Assembly: GCF_002197845.1 (NCBI RefSeq)
Contig: NZ_NIDE01000001.1
Location: 1-64,000 of the forward strand
Length of the DNA: 64,000 nt
Reading direction: 5' to 3'
Source of the DNA: Fimbriiglobus ruber
Lineage (GTDB): Bacteria; Planctomycetota; Planctomycetia; Gemmatales; Gemmataceae
Shown here: positions 8,172 through 17,613 of the stretch, one piece after another
How positions within the stretch are numbered: the first letter of the stretch is position 1
How the letters are laid out: each line of letters begins with the position of its first letter
Translations under genes and position numbers: made by a program
Notes under the pieces: model-generated
The model's input: the letters and a program-made list of their open reading frames with translations, nothing else
Database searches by the model: none
Told to the model about the DNA's origin: nothing

Positions 8172-9195
8172 TCCGGTCTTGAGCATGGTCATCCCCGTCA
8201 TGAACGAGGAAGAAGTGCTCCCGCAGACGAAGGCCACCCTGACTTCCACCCTCGACGGCCTGGGGATTCCGTACGAAGTGGTCGTCGTTGACAACGGCAG
8301 CAGCGACAACACGCCGCTCATGATGGCCGACATCTGTGCAGCCGACTCCCGGTGGAAGTTCGTCCGCCTGAGCCGCAACTTCGGTTACCAGAATTCGATC
8401 ACCGCCGGGATGATGACCGCCCGCGGCGAAGCCATTATGGTGATCGATTCGGACCTCCAGGATCCGCCCGAACTGATCGCCGAATTCGTGAGCAAGTGGC
8501 GGGACGGCTACGAAGTCGTGTACGGCGTGCGGGAGAAGCGCACCGGCGAATCGCTCATTCGAGTGTGGCCGACCATGATGGCCATGAAGTTCATCACCTG
8601 GATGAGCGACGACGTGAAGTTGCCGCTAAACAGCAGCGATTTTCGGCTCATCAGCCGGCGGGTGCGGGACGCCTACGCCCGCCTGCCCGAGAGTACGCGG
8701 TACGTCCGCGGGTTGGTCCACTGGCTCGGGTTCAAGCAGATCGGGATTCCGTACACCCGCCGCGGCCGCCTGGCCGGTTCGAGCAAGGTGAACTGGGTCT
8801 ACCTGATCGGGTTCACGTTCAACGCCGTCTTCAATTTCTCGGTCAAGCCGTTGCGGCTGTTCAGCTTCCTCGGCCTCAGCATCCTGTTCGGCACGGGACT
8901 CCTGATGGCCGTGTACGCGGCCCTGTTCTTCTTCGCCGACCCGCCGCGGGGGGTGACGACCCTTCTGGTGCTGCTGCTACTCAACCTGGGCATTCTGTCG
9001 CTGGGGATCGGCATCCTGGGCGAGTACCTGGCCAAAATTTACATCGAGAGCAAGCGGCGGCCCTTGTGGCTGGTGGATTACACGCTCAACCTGGACGCGG
9101 CCGCGACACCCGTCTCGCCCGCCGATCCGGCCACCGAATCGCTCACCGTACCCCCCGAAATGGCCGTCTACCGCATCGACCGCCCGGCCGCCTGA
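8164..9195 (+). CDS. Family 2 glycosyltransferase with two C-terminal membrane helices (DPM1/GtrB type)
   Basis: A protein of 343 residues. I place the start at GTG 8164 because GAGGAGG (8151-8157) sits six bases before it and the protein then begins directly with the GT-A strand (SMVIPVMNEEEVL). Motifs: VVVDNGSSDNT, then DSDLQDPPE with Asp95 and Asp97 as the metal-binding pair, and DFRLISRR. Two long hydrophobic segments (about residues 235-265 and 275-300) match polyprenyl-phosphate glycosyltransferases of the GtrB/ArnC/DPM1 kind, which load a sugar onto undecaprenyl phosphate at the inner membrane. The start overlaps the preceding gene by 8 bases. The donor is presumably a sugar made by this operon (inference). 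Confidence 0.87.
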   Translation: MSSPVLSMVIPVMNEEEVLPQTKATLTSTLDGLGIPYEVVVVDNGSSDNTPLMMADICAADSRWKFVRLSRNFGYQNSITAGMMTARGEAIMVIDSDLQDPPELIAEFVSKWRDGYEVVYGVREKRTGESLIRVWPTMMAMKFITWMSDDVKLPLNSSDFRLISRRVRDAYARLPESTRYVRGLVHWLGFKQIGIPYTRRGRLAGSSKVNWVYLIGFTFNAVFNFSVKPLRLFSFLGLSILFGTGLLMAVYAALFFFADPPRGVTTLLVLLLLNLGILSLGIGILGEYLAKIYIESKRRPLWLVDYTLNLDAAATPVSPADPATESLTVPPEMAVYRIDRPAA

Positions 9196-9209
9196 CAGGA
9201 GAGTCACCC

Positions 9210-10031
9210 GTGCCCGCATTCGACCCGGCAGCCCTCCGCCGTACCGTCCTTCGCATGGCCTACTCGGGCCAGACGGTACACATCGGCTGCGCGTTTTCGA
9301 TCATCGAACTGGTGGCCGTGCTTTACCGCTCGCACATGCGATTGGGAAGCGGGCCGGACGACCCGACCCGGGACTATTTGGTCCTGAGTAAGGGGCACGG
9401 CGTCATGGCCCAGTACGCCGCCCTCCACGAACTCGGGTGGCTGACCGACCAGGACATCGACGGCTATTTCCGGGACGGGACGCGTCTGAAAGGGCTGTCC
9501 GACGCGCACGTTCCGGGGCTGGAAGTGTCGTCCGGGTCGCTCGGGCACGGCCTGTCCGTCGGCGTCGGCCTGGCTTTGGCGGCCCACCGCCGCGGGACGA
9601 ACCAGCAGGTGTACGCGATCGTGGGCGACGGCGAAGCGAACGAGGGGAGCATTTGGGAGGCGATCCTGTTCGCCGCCCAGTTCCGGTTGTCGAACCTGAC
9701 CGTCATCATCGACGCGAACGGGTTCCAGGCGATGGGAACGACCCGGGAAGTGATGGACCTGGGCCGCATCGCGGACAAACTCGCCTCGTTCGGCCTGGTC
9801 ATCGAAGAGGTGGATGGGCACGACGAGGCGGCCCTCGGTGCCGCCTTGACCCGGCTGCGGGCCCACCCGTCGGACGCGCCCCGGGGGTTGGTCGCGCACA
9901 CGGTCAAAGGGCACGGTGTGTCGTTCACCGCCGGCGACAACCGGTGGCACTACACCCGACTGACCGCCGACACGTTCGCCCGCGGCATGGCCGAGTTGAG
10001 TGCCCCCGCCGGAGGTCCGACCCATGCGTGA
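9210..10031 (+). CDS. Transketolase, N-terminal (thiamine diphosphate-binding) subunit
   Basis: A protein of 273 residues from GTG 9210, with AGGAGA just upstream at 9197-9202. It covers only the first domain of transketolase: SKGHG (residues 60-64), GSLGHGLSVGVG (109-120) and the ThDP motif GDGEANEGSIWEA (139 onward) closing at Asn170. The following gene supplies the other half, so this is a split transketolase, not a truncated one. Such pairs move a two-carbon ketol unit. Inside a dideoxyhexose operon the acceptor may be a keto sugar rather than a pentose phosphate (inference). Its end overlaps the next start by 8 bases, which fits fixed subunit stoichiometry. Confidence 0.88.
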   Translation: MPAFDPAALRRTVLRMAYSGQTVHIGCAFSIIELVAVLYRSHMRLGSGPDDPTRDYLVLSKGHGVMAQYAALHELGWLTDQDIDGYFRDGTRLKGLSDAHVPGLEVSSGSLGHGLSVGVGLALAAHRRGTNQQVYAIVGDGEANEGSIWEAILFAAQFRLSNLTVIIDANGFQAMGTTREVMDLGRIADKLASFGLVIEEVDGHDEAALGAALTRLRAHPSDAPRGLVAHTVKGHGVSFTAGDNRWHYTRLTADTFARGMAELSAPAGGPTHA

Positions 10032-10962
10032 CGCTTTCTCCAACGCCCTCGTAACCGCCGCCCGGACCGACCCCCGGGTTGTGTTGCTGACCGGCGACCA
10101 CGGGTACGCCCTGTTCGACGACCTCCGCCGCGAGTGCCCCGACAAGTACCTCAATTGTGGTGTGGCCGAACAGAATATGGTGGGCGTGGCGGCCGGACTG
10201 GCCAAGGCCGGCTTCCTGCCGATCGTGTACGGGCTCAGCGCGTTCGTGCCCGTGCGCGTACTCGAACAAATCAAGATGGACGTCTGCTACGAGCAACTGC
10301 CGGTGGTCTTTGCGGGCGACGGGGCCGGGGTCGTGTACAGCTCCTTGGGCACCAGCCACCAGTCGACCGAAGACGTGGCTGCGTTGCGCGCCGTTCCCGA
10401 GATGACGATCCTTTCGCCGGCCGACGCCGCCGAAATGACGGCGTGCATGGCGGTCGCCCTGGCCGGTGACGGCCCCGTTTACCTGCGGATGGGCAAGGCC
10501 GACCTGGGCGTCGTCCATTCCGCGCCGCCGGTTCTCGTCCGCGGCCGCCCGCTGCTAGTCAAACCGGGTAACGGTCCGCTGGCTCTGATGGCGACCGGGT
10601 CAATGGTGGGAACGGCAATGTCTGTGTCGTCACGCTGGCCCGGGACGGCCGTTTACAGCGTGCCGTATCTCAAGCCCATTGATGAAGTGGCGGTGGCGGA
10701 CATCTGCCGCCGGCACCGGGCGGTCGTTACGCTCGAAGAACACTCGGTTTACGGCGGGCTGGGGGGGGCGGTGGCCGAGATCGCCGCCGCCCACGCGCCG
10801 ACCTGGGTCGGTCGCGTGGGCATCGACGACCGTTTCTCGAAGTACTGCGGCTCGTACTCATACCTCACCCGCGAACATCGAATTGACGCGGACAGCGTGG
10901 TTGCTAAAATCGCGGCCTTCTTGGACCGGGCACGACTGACCGCGACGTTGGCCGCGGCGTAG
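10024..10962 (+). CDS. Transketolase, C-terminal subunit (pyrimidine-binding and C-terminal domains)
   Basis: A protein of 312 residues from ATG 10024, with GGAGG upstream. It holds the pyrimidine-binding domain (NCGVAEQNMVGVAAGLA, with the catalytic Glu of the VAEQ motif that activates ThDP, and GLGTSHQSTED-like SSLGTSHQSTED) and the transketolase C-terminal domain (VVTLEEHSVYGGLGGAVAE). It pairs with the preceding gene, whose stop it overlaps. The pair resembles two-component transketolases and 1-deoxyxylulose synthase-like enzymes found in secondary-metabolite and surface-sugar clusters. Ketol transfer is solid by family; the acceptor is not known. Confidence 0.88.
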   Translation: MRDAFSNALVTAARTDPRVVLLTGDHGYALFDDLRRECPDKYLNCGVAEQNMVGVAAGLAKAGFLPIVYGLSAFVPVRVLEQIKMDVCYEQLPVVFAGDGAGVVYSSLGTSHQSTEDVAALRAVPEMTILSPADAAEMTACMAVALAGDGPVYLRMGKADLGVVHSAPPVLVRGRPLLVKPGNGPLALMATGSMVGTAMSVSSRWPGTAVYSVPYLKPIDEVAVADICRRHRAVVTLEEHSVYGGLGGAVAEIAAAHAPTWVGRVGIDDRFSKYCGSYSYLTREHRIDADSVVAKIAAFLDRARLTATLAAA

Positions 10963-11022
10963 CGCCGTAACACCGCCGGGTCGGGTCGGAACCCGATCCG
11001 CTCGCACCGGAGCCGTTTCCGC

Positions 11023-12345
11023 ATGTGGCAAGACTTACACGCCCAGATTTTGGACTTGACCCGCGAGTACGTCGCCAAGCGGCACGCCCCGGTCCCATTT
11101 CAACCAGGGGTCAGTAAAGTCCCGTACGCCGGCCGCGTGTTCGACGCCGACGAGGTCGTGGCCGGCGTCGACGCGATCCTGGACTTCTGGCTCACCCTGG
11201 GGCCGCAGGGGGACGCGTTCGAGAAGGAACTGGCCACGTACGTCGGCACGTCGCACGCTCTTGCGGTGAACTCCGGGTCGAGCGCGAATCTGGTCGCCTT
11301 CGCCACGTTGACGAGCGAGGCCATCGACCGACCGCTGCGGCCGGGGGACGAAGTCCTCACCGTCGCAGCCGGCTTCCCGACGACCGTCGCCCCGATGGTG
11401 CAATACGGGTGTATCCCGGTATTTGTGGACGTCGACCCGTTCACCGGGAACGCCCTGGTGGATCGTCTGGCGGACGCGGTCGGGCCGAAGACCCGGGCGA
11501 TCATGATGGCCCACACGCTCGGCAACCCGTTCGACCTGGGTGCCGTGATGGACCTCGTCAAACGGCACAACCTGTACTTCGTCGAAGACAACTGCGACGC
11601 CCTGGGCAGCTTTTACAACGGCAAAAAGACCGGGACGTTCGGCCACCTCGCCACCCAGAGCTTTTACCCGCCGCACCACCTGACGATGGGCGAAGGCGGG
11701 GCGGTGTTGACCTCGAGCGGTCGGTTGAAGCGGGTGGCCGAGTCCTTCCGCGATTGGGGCCGGGATTGCTGGTGCCCGTCCGGCAAGGACAATACGTGCG
11801 GCAAGCGATTCAACTGGCAACTCGGCGACCTCCCGCACGGCTACGACCACAAGTACATCTACAGCCACCTGGGGTACAACCTGAAGCCCCTGGACGTGCA
11901 AGCGGCGATCGGCCGCCAGCAACTCAAGAAGGTCGACGGGTTTGGCGCCGCCCGCCGGGCGAACCACGCCCGCCTGGTCAAAGCCCTCAAGCGGTTCGAG
12001 GAGTACTTGCTCCTGCCCCAACCAACCCCAAACAGTGACCCGTCGTGGTTCGGCCTGCTCTTGACCGTTCGCGACGGGGCGCCGTTCGGCCGCCGGGAGA
12101 TCGTGGACTACCTGGAGCAGCACAAAATTCAGACGCGCCAACTGTTCGCCGGGAACCTGCTCCGTCAGCCGGCATTCAAGAACGTCGAACACCGCGTCGT
12201 TGGCGACTTGAAGAACACCGACAAAATCATGAACGACGCCTTTTTCATCGGCGTCTATCCCGGACTTTCAGCCGACATGCTCGACTACGTCGAAGGCGTG
12301 TTCGACAAGTTCTTCGCCACCCTCGGCCGCCGACTCGTAGCGTAA
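11023..12345 (+). CDS. rfbH: CDP-4-keto-6-deoxyglucose 3-dehydrase (E1), PLP/PMP and [2Fe-2S] enzyme
   Basis: A protein of 440 residues, the family's usual length. It removes the C3 hydroxyl from CDP-4-keto-6-deoxyglucose, using pyridoxamine phosphate and an iron-sulfur cluster. Two diagnostic features are visible. The aminotransferase Lys is replaced by His in [14 protein letters not shown] (His218). The cluster ligands follow the E1 spacing C-x57-C-x1-C-x7-C exactly (Cys191, Cys249, Cys251, Cys259). E1 needs an NADH-dependent [2Fe-2S] reductase (E3, RfbI/DdhD). None is encoded in this window, so it must be elsewhere or be replaced by a general reductase. The ribosome site (GGAG, about ten bases upstream) is modest. 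Last gene of the sugar operon. Confidence 0.95.
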   Translation: MWQDLHAQILDLTREYVAKRHAPVPFQPGVSKVPYAGRVFDADEVVAGVDAILDFWLTLGPQGDAFEKELATYVGTSHALAVNSGSSANLVAFATLTSEAIDRPLRPGDEVLTVAAGFPTTVAPMVQYGCIPVFVDVDPFTGNALVDRLADAVGPKTRAIMMAHTLGNPFDLGAVMDLVKRHNLYFVEDNCDALGSFYNGKKTGTFGHLATQSFYPPHHLTMGEGGAVLTSSGRLKRVAESFRDWGRDCWCPSGKDNTCGKRFNWQLGDLPHGYDHKYIYSHLGYNLKPLDVQAAIGRQQLKKVDGFGAARRANHARLVKALKRFEEYLLLPQPTPNSDPSWFGLLLTVRDGAPFGRREIVDYLEQHKIQTRQLFAGNLLRQPAFKNVEHRVVGDLKNTDKIMNDAFFIGVYPGLSADMLDYVEGVFDKFFATLGRRLVA

Positions 12346-12621
12346 CACGTTGACGACCTCGAAAAGTCGCCGGCAAGCGGCGGCAAGCGGGTGCGATTAC
12401 GGTCGTTATCCCGGGACGTCGTTCGGAACCGAACTGTTCAATTTGGCCGGCGATCCGCGTTTGTCTGAGCGGGTGGTACGGTAAAATCACAAGAATCGTC
12501 TCTCCATAATACCGACCCGACGAGACTTGCCTACGCGTTCCCGAGACGGAGTTCTGCCGCTGTAGGGTTCGGATACCGCGGGGACGGGACGACGGGACGA
12601 TTGCACGGTAGACGTAGCTTT

Positions 12622-14486
12622 CCCGCGGGGATCCGGTGATGAGAATCGCAGCCGAGTTGACGGCCCTTTGGCTCGTATATGGTCTGGCGTGTTGGTTCGT
12701 CGGCCGGGTGGCCGGATTCGCCCTCGGGTCCCTCGGGCTCCGGTTCGCGACCCGCCCGACGCCCGAGTCCCACGCCCTGGCCGCGTTCGCCGGCACCGGG
12801 CTCCTGTGTACCCTGTTCGGCGCCGCCTCGTACCTCGGGCTCTCCGGCCGCCCGGCCGCGGTCGCGGCCGCGGCCGGGTGCGCGGCCCTGGCCGGTGTGG
12901 CCTTCTATCGGGGCGCCCGCGGACTTGTCCGGGTCTCCAAAATTCAGGATCTGTTACTGCTCGGGCTGGCCGTGGGGTGCGGGGGCGGGCTGTCCTTGAC
13001 CCCCAGCTACGTCGGCGGGGGTCCGGCCCTGGTGGGGGACGAGAACGCGTACATCGACGTGGCCGACTACCTCCAGGACCACGCGTTCGGGGACGCCGTC
13101 GTCCTCGACCCGGCCCACCCGAACACGGCCCGGTCCCAACTATTCCAGAAGGTCGGGCACCGGATGGCCCCGACGTTCTTCCACGCCCTGGTGACAGCCG
13201 CCCACCCGCACCGGACGGCTCTGGACACGTACCCGCCGGTGGTCGCGTGGGGGTACACGCTGAACGTGCTGGGGATCTTCCTGGCCGCCCGGTGGGCGGC
13301 CGGGGCGAGCCGGGCGGCGGCGGCCGGGGGCGCGTTGGTCGCGGCGGTGGTGTTCTCCCCGCTGTACACGGCCGTCCTGATCGGGTTCATGCACCAGTTG
13401 TACGGGACCGGGTGGATGTTGGTGACCCTGGCCGTCGCGGCCCGGTCGGTCGCCTCCCCGCCCCACCTCCGGGCCGGGGCCCCGGTGGTGGGGTCGTCCG
13501 CGGCCCTGTGGCTGGTGTCGTACAGCGAGATGGCCCCGGTGATCGTGGCCGTTCTGGGCGGGTGGGTGGTGGCGTTCGCGGTTCGGTACCGGTCGATCGG
13601 TCGGTGGCGGGGGTTGGCGAACGCGGTGGTCGTGGGGGGGATGTTCTTCCTGATGTTCGGCGGGCACGAGTTGACCCGCCTGCCGCGGCGACTGCCGTAC
13701 GTACATCAGGTACTCGGGTGGCACGTCGAGCTGACGTCCACCCAGTTCTTCGGGCTCGCCATCGGGGGGGCCGAACTCGGTACCGCCGGGACGATCGAAT
13801 TCTCCCGCCCGGCCACGGTCGCGTTCGGGCTGCTGTTCGCGGCCGGCGGGTGGGTCCTGGTCCGGAACGGGCGGGTGGTCGCCCTGACCGCCCTGGCCGC
13901 GTTCGCGGCCCTGACCCTGTACTTCAAGCTGTACAGCCTGGACCCGTGGACCGGGAGGGTCGGCCATACCTGGCACTTGTACAAGATCGCCTGCTGGGTG
14001 TACCCGCTCGTGGCCGCGGTCGAGGCGGCCGGCCTGGGGTATCTGTTGGGGGGAGCCCGGCGGTCGCGCCTGGCGGCGGTCGCGGTGGCCGTACTGGCGG
14101 CCGCGTGGGCCGGGCCGTACCACCTCAAGTCCGCCGAATGGTCCGCCAAATGCGCGGCATACTATTGCAAGACGGAGGCCCCATTGCGGGATGCCCGGCG
14201 GCTCCGGCGGGTGCTGGCGGACGAGCCGGGGAAGCAGATCTACCTGATGAACGACGAGCCCGGCACATGGCGGCGGAACATCGGGTCCATTCTGTTCAAC
14301 GGCCGCACCTTCGCGAACGACTGGCGGCGGTCCGTCGGGATGTTTTCACTGGACGCGAACTTCTACGAGCCGCGGCCACTCCCGGCCGCGGGCGAGATGC
14401 TGGTGGTGACCCAGTTCCCCCCGGCCGACGTGCCGGTCCGCCGGTTGCCGTGTGGCTACGCGGTCGTCCCCGCCGACCGGCCGTTC
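12622..14486 (+). repeat. Tandem duplication, copy A
   Basis: Starting a few bases before the gene (CCGCGGGGATCCGG), this segment is nearly identical at the nucleotide level to 15097-16955, including synonymous sites. Diverged islands interrupt it near 13634-13655, 13772-13803 and 14049-14167. After 14486 similarity drops abruptly. Confidence 0.9.
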
Positions 14487-14864
14487 TTGTGTAGCCAGAT
14501 GAACAACCCCCAAGGAATTGATGTCGGCCCCGACGGATCTCCGATGGCTCACCTGAGCCTGAAACCCGCGACGATCGCGGCTTGGGCGCCCGCGGACGGG
14601 ACGTACATTTTTTCAGGGCACATTTATCCCGGCCCCGCTCTTGAGGCCGGCCTCCCGCCTCGCGTTGTGATCACAATAGACGACAGAGATACCGTGGCCA
14701 CGGCCAAAGAAGATTACTCCTTTTCGGCGCCGGTGGTTTTGAAGTGTGGGGAAAATATAATCGCATTCCGGTCGGCTTTCCCTCCACGTGCCGGGTGGCC
14801 GGTCGGATCGGACCCGAGAGAAATGATTGTTCGGTTCCTTCATCCTCAGTTACGATCGCAATAA
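12639..14864 (+). CDS. Polytopic membrane protein, tandem copy A (GT-C-like topology)
   Basis: A protein of 741 residues from ATG 12639 (a GTG lies directly upstream at 12636). Residues 1-500 hold about ten hydrophobic segments. A large loop after the third carries an acidic motif GDENAYIDVADYL, reminiscent of the first periplasmic loop of GT-C glycosyltransferases. Residues 500-741 are soluble and end in a small beta domain (PATIAAWAPADGTYIFSG). A second copy follows at 15114. Most of the two genes is nearly identical, but a few islands, above all the last 125 residues, are strongly diverged. A glycosyltransferase role next to a sugar operon is plausible but unproven; no catalytic motif is certain. 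Confidence 0.75.
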   Translation: MRIAAELTALWLVYGLACWFVGRVAGFALGSLGLRFATRPTPESHALAAFAGTGLLCTLFGAASYLGLSGRPAAVAAAAGCAALAGVAFYRGARGLVRVSKIQDLLLLGLAVGCGGGLSLTPSYVGGGPALVGDENAYIDVADYLQDHAFGDAVVLDPAHPNTARSQLFQKVGHRMAPTFFHALVTAAHPHRTALDTYPPVVAWGYTLNVLGIFLAARWAAGASRAAAAGGALVAAVVFSPLYTAVLIGFMHQLYGTGWMLVTLAVAARSVASPPHLRAGAPVVGSSAALWLVSYSEMAPVIVAVLGGWVVAFAVRYRSIGRWRGLANAVVVGGMFFLMFGGHELTRLPRRLPYVHQVLGWHVELTSTQFFGLAIGGAELGTAGTIEFSRPATVAFGLLFAAGGWVLVRNGRVVALTALAAFAALTLYFKLYSLDPWTGRVGHTWHLYKIACWVYPLVAAVEAAGLGYLLGGARRSRLAAVAVAVLAAAWAGPYHLKSAEWSAKCAAYYCKTEAPLRDARRLRRVLADEPGKQIYLMNDEPGTWRRNIGSILFNGRTFANDWRRSVGMFSLDANFYEPRPLPAAGEMLVVTQFPPADVPVRRLPCGYAVVPADRPFLCSQMNNPQGIDVGPDGSPMAHLSLKPATIAAWAPADGTYIFSGHIYPGPALEAGLPPRVVITIDDRDTVATAKEDYSFSAPVVLKCGENIIAFRSAFPPRAGWPVGSDPREMIVRFLHPQLRSQ

Positions 14865-15096
14865 GTGCTACGGGGACTCGCCCCCAAGTGCATCTCAAGG
14901 CTGTTAATAATGCGGCATTCGTGTGAAGAAGCCGCGTCTGTACCCGATGGGTCGGGATCCTCGAAATGCCGTGCGGATAGTCCGCCGTAACAAATTGGTT
15001 ACGTAACGCCCGACTACAGACCGAAAGACGTACTCTGGCCGGACCATCGTTAGGCTACCCATCGACGCAACCGTGATTGAGATCGAGGCTCGGCTT

Positions 15097-16955
15097 ACCG
15101 CGGGGATCCGGTGATGAGAATCGCAGCCGAGTTGACGGCCCTTTGGCTCGTATATGGTCTGGCGTGTTGGTTCGTCGGCCGGGTGGCCGGATTCGCCCTC
15201 GGGTTCCTCGGGCTCCGGTTCGCGACCCGCCCGACGCCCGAGTCCCACGCCCTGGCCGCGTTCGCCGGCACCGGGCTCCTGTGTACCCTGTTCGGCGCCG
15301 CCTCGTACCTCGGGCTCTCCGGCCGCCCGGCCGCGGTCGCGGCCGCGGCCGGGTGCGCGGCCCTGGCCGGTGTGGCCTTCTATCGGGGCGCCCGCGGACT
15401 TGTCCGGGTCTCCAAAATTCAGGATCTGTTACTGCTCGGGCTGGCCGTGGGGTGCGGGGGCGGGCTGTCCTTGACCCCCAGCTACGTCGGCGGGGGTCCG
15501 GCCCTGGTGGGGGACGAGAACGCGTACATCGACGTGGCCGACTACCTCCAGGACCACGCGTTCGGGGACGCCGTCGTCCTCGACCCGGCCCACCCGAACA
15601 CGGCCCGGTCCCAACTATTCCAGAAGGTCGGGCACCGGATGGCCCCGACGTTCTTCCACGCCCTGGTGACAGCCGCCCACCCGCACCGGACGGCTCTGGA
15701 CACGTACCCGCCGGTGGTCGCGTGGGGGTACACGCTGAACGTGCTGGGGATCTTCCTGGCCGCCCGGTGGGCGGCCGGGGCGAGCCGGGCGGCGGCGGCC
15801 GGGGGCGCGTTGGTCGCGGCGGTGGTGTTCTCCCCGCTGTACACGGCCGTCCTGATCGGGTTCATGCACCAGTTGTACGGGACCGGGTGGATGTTGGTGA
15901 CCCTGGCCGTCGCGGCCCGGTCGGCCGCCTCCCCGTCCCACCTCCGGGCCGGGGCCCCGGTGGTGGGGTCGTCCGCGGCCCTGTGGCTGGTGTCGTACAG
16001 TGAGATGGCCCCGGTGATCGTGGCCGTCCTGGGCGGGTGGGTGGTGGCGTTCGCGGTTCGGTACCGGTCGATCGGTCGGTGGCGGGGGTTGGCGAACGCG
16101 GTGGTCGTCAGCTTGGCCGTCTTCCTCGTCCTCGGCGGGCACGAGTTGACCCGCCTGCCGCGGCGACTGCCGTACGTACATCAGGTACTCGGGTGGCACG
16201 TCGAGCTGACGTCCACCCAGTTCTTCGGGCTCGCCATCGGGGGGGCCGAACTCGGTCCCGTAGGGACGATCGACTCCCGCCCGGCCACGGTCGCGTTCGG
16301 GCTGCTGTTCGCGGCCGGCGGGTGGGTCCTGGTCCGGAACGGGCGGGTGGTCGCCCTGACCGCCCTGGCCGCGTTCGCGGCCCTGACCCTGTACTTCAAG
16401 CTGTACAGCCTGGACCCGTGGACCGGGAGGGTCGGCCATACCTGGCACTTGTACAAGATCGCCTGCTGGGTGTACCCGCTCGTGGCCGCGGTCGAGGCGG
16501 CCGGCCTGGGGTATCTGGTCAGCGGTGGGCGGCTCCGACTAGTCGCACTCGTGATCGCCGCCCTGGCCGCCGTCTGGGCCGGACCGTATCACCTCCGGTC
16601 GAGCGACTGGTCGGCCGAGCAGGCCAAGCGGTACACCAAGACGGAGGCCCCATTGCGGGATGCCCGGCGGCTCCGGCGGGTGCTGGCGGACGAGCCGGGG
16701 AAGCAGATCTACCTGATGAACGACGAGCCCGGCACATGGCGGCGGAACATCGGGTCCATTCTGTTCAACGGCCGCACCTTCGCGAACGACTGGCGGCGGT
16801 CCGTCGGGATGTTTTCACTGGACGCGAACTTCTACGAGCCGCGGCCACTCCCGGCCGCGGGCGAGATGCTGGTGGTGACCCAGTTCCCCCCGGCCGACGT
16901 GCCGGTCCGCCGGTTGCCGTGTGGCTACGCGGTCGTCCCCGCCGACCGGCCGTTC
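15097..16955 (+). repeat. Tandem duplication, copy B
   Basis: Partner of 12622-14486, offset 2475 bases at the start and 2469 bases at the end because of two single-codon gaps. The boundary of identity lies inside the coding sequence at both copies (CCGTTC at 14481-14486 and 16950-16955). Confidence 0.9.
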
Positions 16956-17342
16956 GCGAGCGGCATGATGACATGCGATCAGGGAGTCTGGCTCGAATCC
17001 GACGGCATGCCTTTTACAATCATCGGGCCGACGAAGCCCGCGACGGTGACCGTCTGGGCACCCAGCGACGGTACTTACAGCTTTTCCGGAGTGATTCACC
17101 CGGGGCCGGCACTCGAACCGGGCCTCGTCACGCGAATTATTGTGACCGTGAATGATGCTACGACCGGCGCCGAAGCATCGGCCAGGTATGACAGCACCTT
17201 CTCAGCACCCATTCACCTCCAACGCGGCGAGAACCTGATTTCCGTTCGATCCGCTCACCCGACCCGTCCCGGGTGGGAGAAAACAGATCAAGGGCATCGC
17301 GAGCTCGTCGTTGGGTTTACCCACCCCGCGTTGACCAGATAG
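15114..17342 (+). CDS. Polytopic membrane protein, tandem copy B (GT-C-like topology)
   Basis: A protein of 742 residues, paralogue of the gene at 12639 with the same start context. It matches copy A almost exactly for residues 1-330, then shows islands of change: VVSLAVFLVLGG in place of VVGGMFFLMFGG, one codon fewer at GTIDSR, and a rewritten helix and loop around residues 470-510. Identity resumes over the segment containing YLMNDEPGTWRRN and is lost in the last 125 residues, which are homologous but clearly different. The pattern suggests gene conversion or selection for diversified exterior segments. Function as for copy A: unknown, possibly glycan transfer. Confidence 0.75.
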   Translation: MRIAAELTALWLVYGLACWFVGRVAGFALGFLGLRFATRPTPESHALAAFAGTGLLCTLFGAASYLGLSGRPAAVAAAAGCAALAGVAFYRGARGLVRVSKIQDLLLLGLAVGCGGGLSLTPSYVGGGPALVGDENAYIDVADYLQDHAFGDAVVLDPAHPNTARSQLFQKVGHRMAPTFFHALVTAAHPHRTALDTYPPVVAWGYTLNVLGIFLAARWAAGASRAAAAGGALVAAVVFSPLYTAVLIGFMHQLYGTGWMLVTLAVAARSAASPSHLRAGAPVVGSSAALWLVSYSEMAPVIVAVLGGWVVAFAVRYRSIGRWRGLANAVVVSLAVFLVLGGHELTRLPRRLPYVHQVLGWHVELTSTQFFGLAIGGAELGPVGTIDSRPATVAFGLLFAAGGWVLVRNGRVVALTALAAFAALTLYFKLYSLDPWTGRVGHTWHLYKIACWVYPLVAAVEAAGLGYLVSGGRLRLVALVIAALAAVWAGPYHLRSSDWSAEQAKRYTKTEAPLRDARRLRRVLADEPGKQIYLMNDEPGTWRRNIGSILFNGRTFANDWRRSVGMFSLDANFYEPRPLPAAGEMLVVTQFPPADVPVRRLPCGYAVVPADRPFASGMMTCDQGVWLESDGMPFTIIGPTKPATVTVWAPSDGTYSFSGVIHPGPALEPGLVTRIIVTVNDATTGAEASARYDSTFSAPIHLQRGENLISVRSAHPTRPGWEKTDQGHRELVVGFTHPALTR

Positions 17343-17613
17343 TGAAGGTACTTTTGTGCTGTGAAATTGCTGATTTTAAGCGAATCGTGCGTCAGGCATA
17401 ACCCAGACACTCCATGGATTCGACATTTGTTATTTTATAATTAAGAACTCATTCCATCCGTCCTGGCTTTAATTTAAGAAATCACTTTCGGCATTCGTTC
17501 TCGGTTGCCGAAGCGACGCGGGGTATATTAGACTATTGTTGAGATTGTGTTCCCGCCGTAGGCGGGCGCCTTCATGCCGTCTCCCCGCCGTTCCCTCCGC
17601 CCGGAGGCTCTTC

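Noticed and set aside
11035-12192. 385-codon minus-strand frame
   Set aside because: Antisense of rfbH, whose catalytic residues prove the plus strand is coding.
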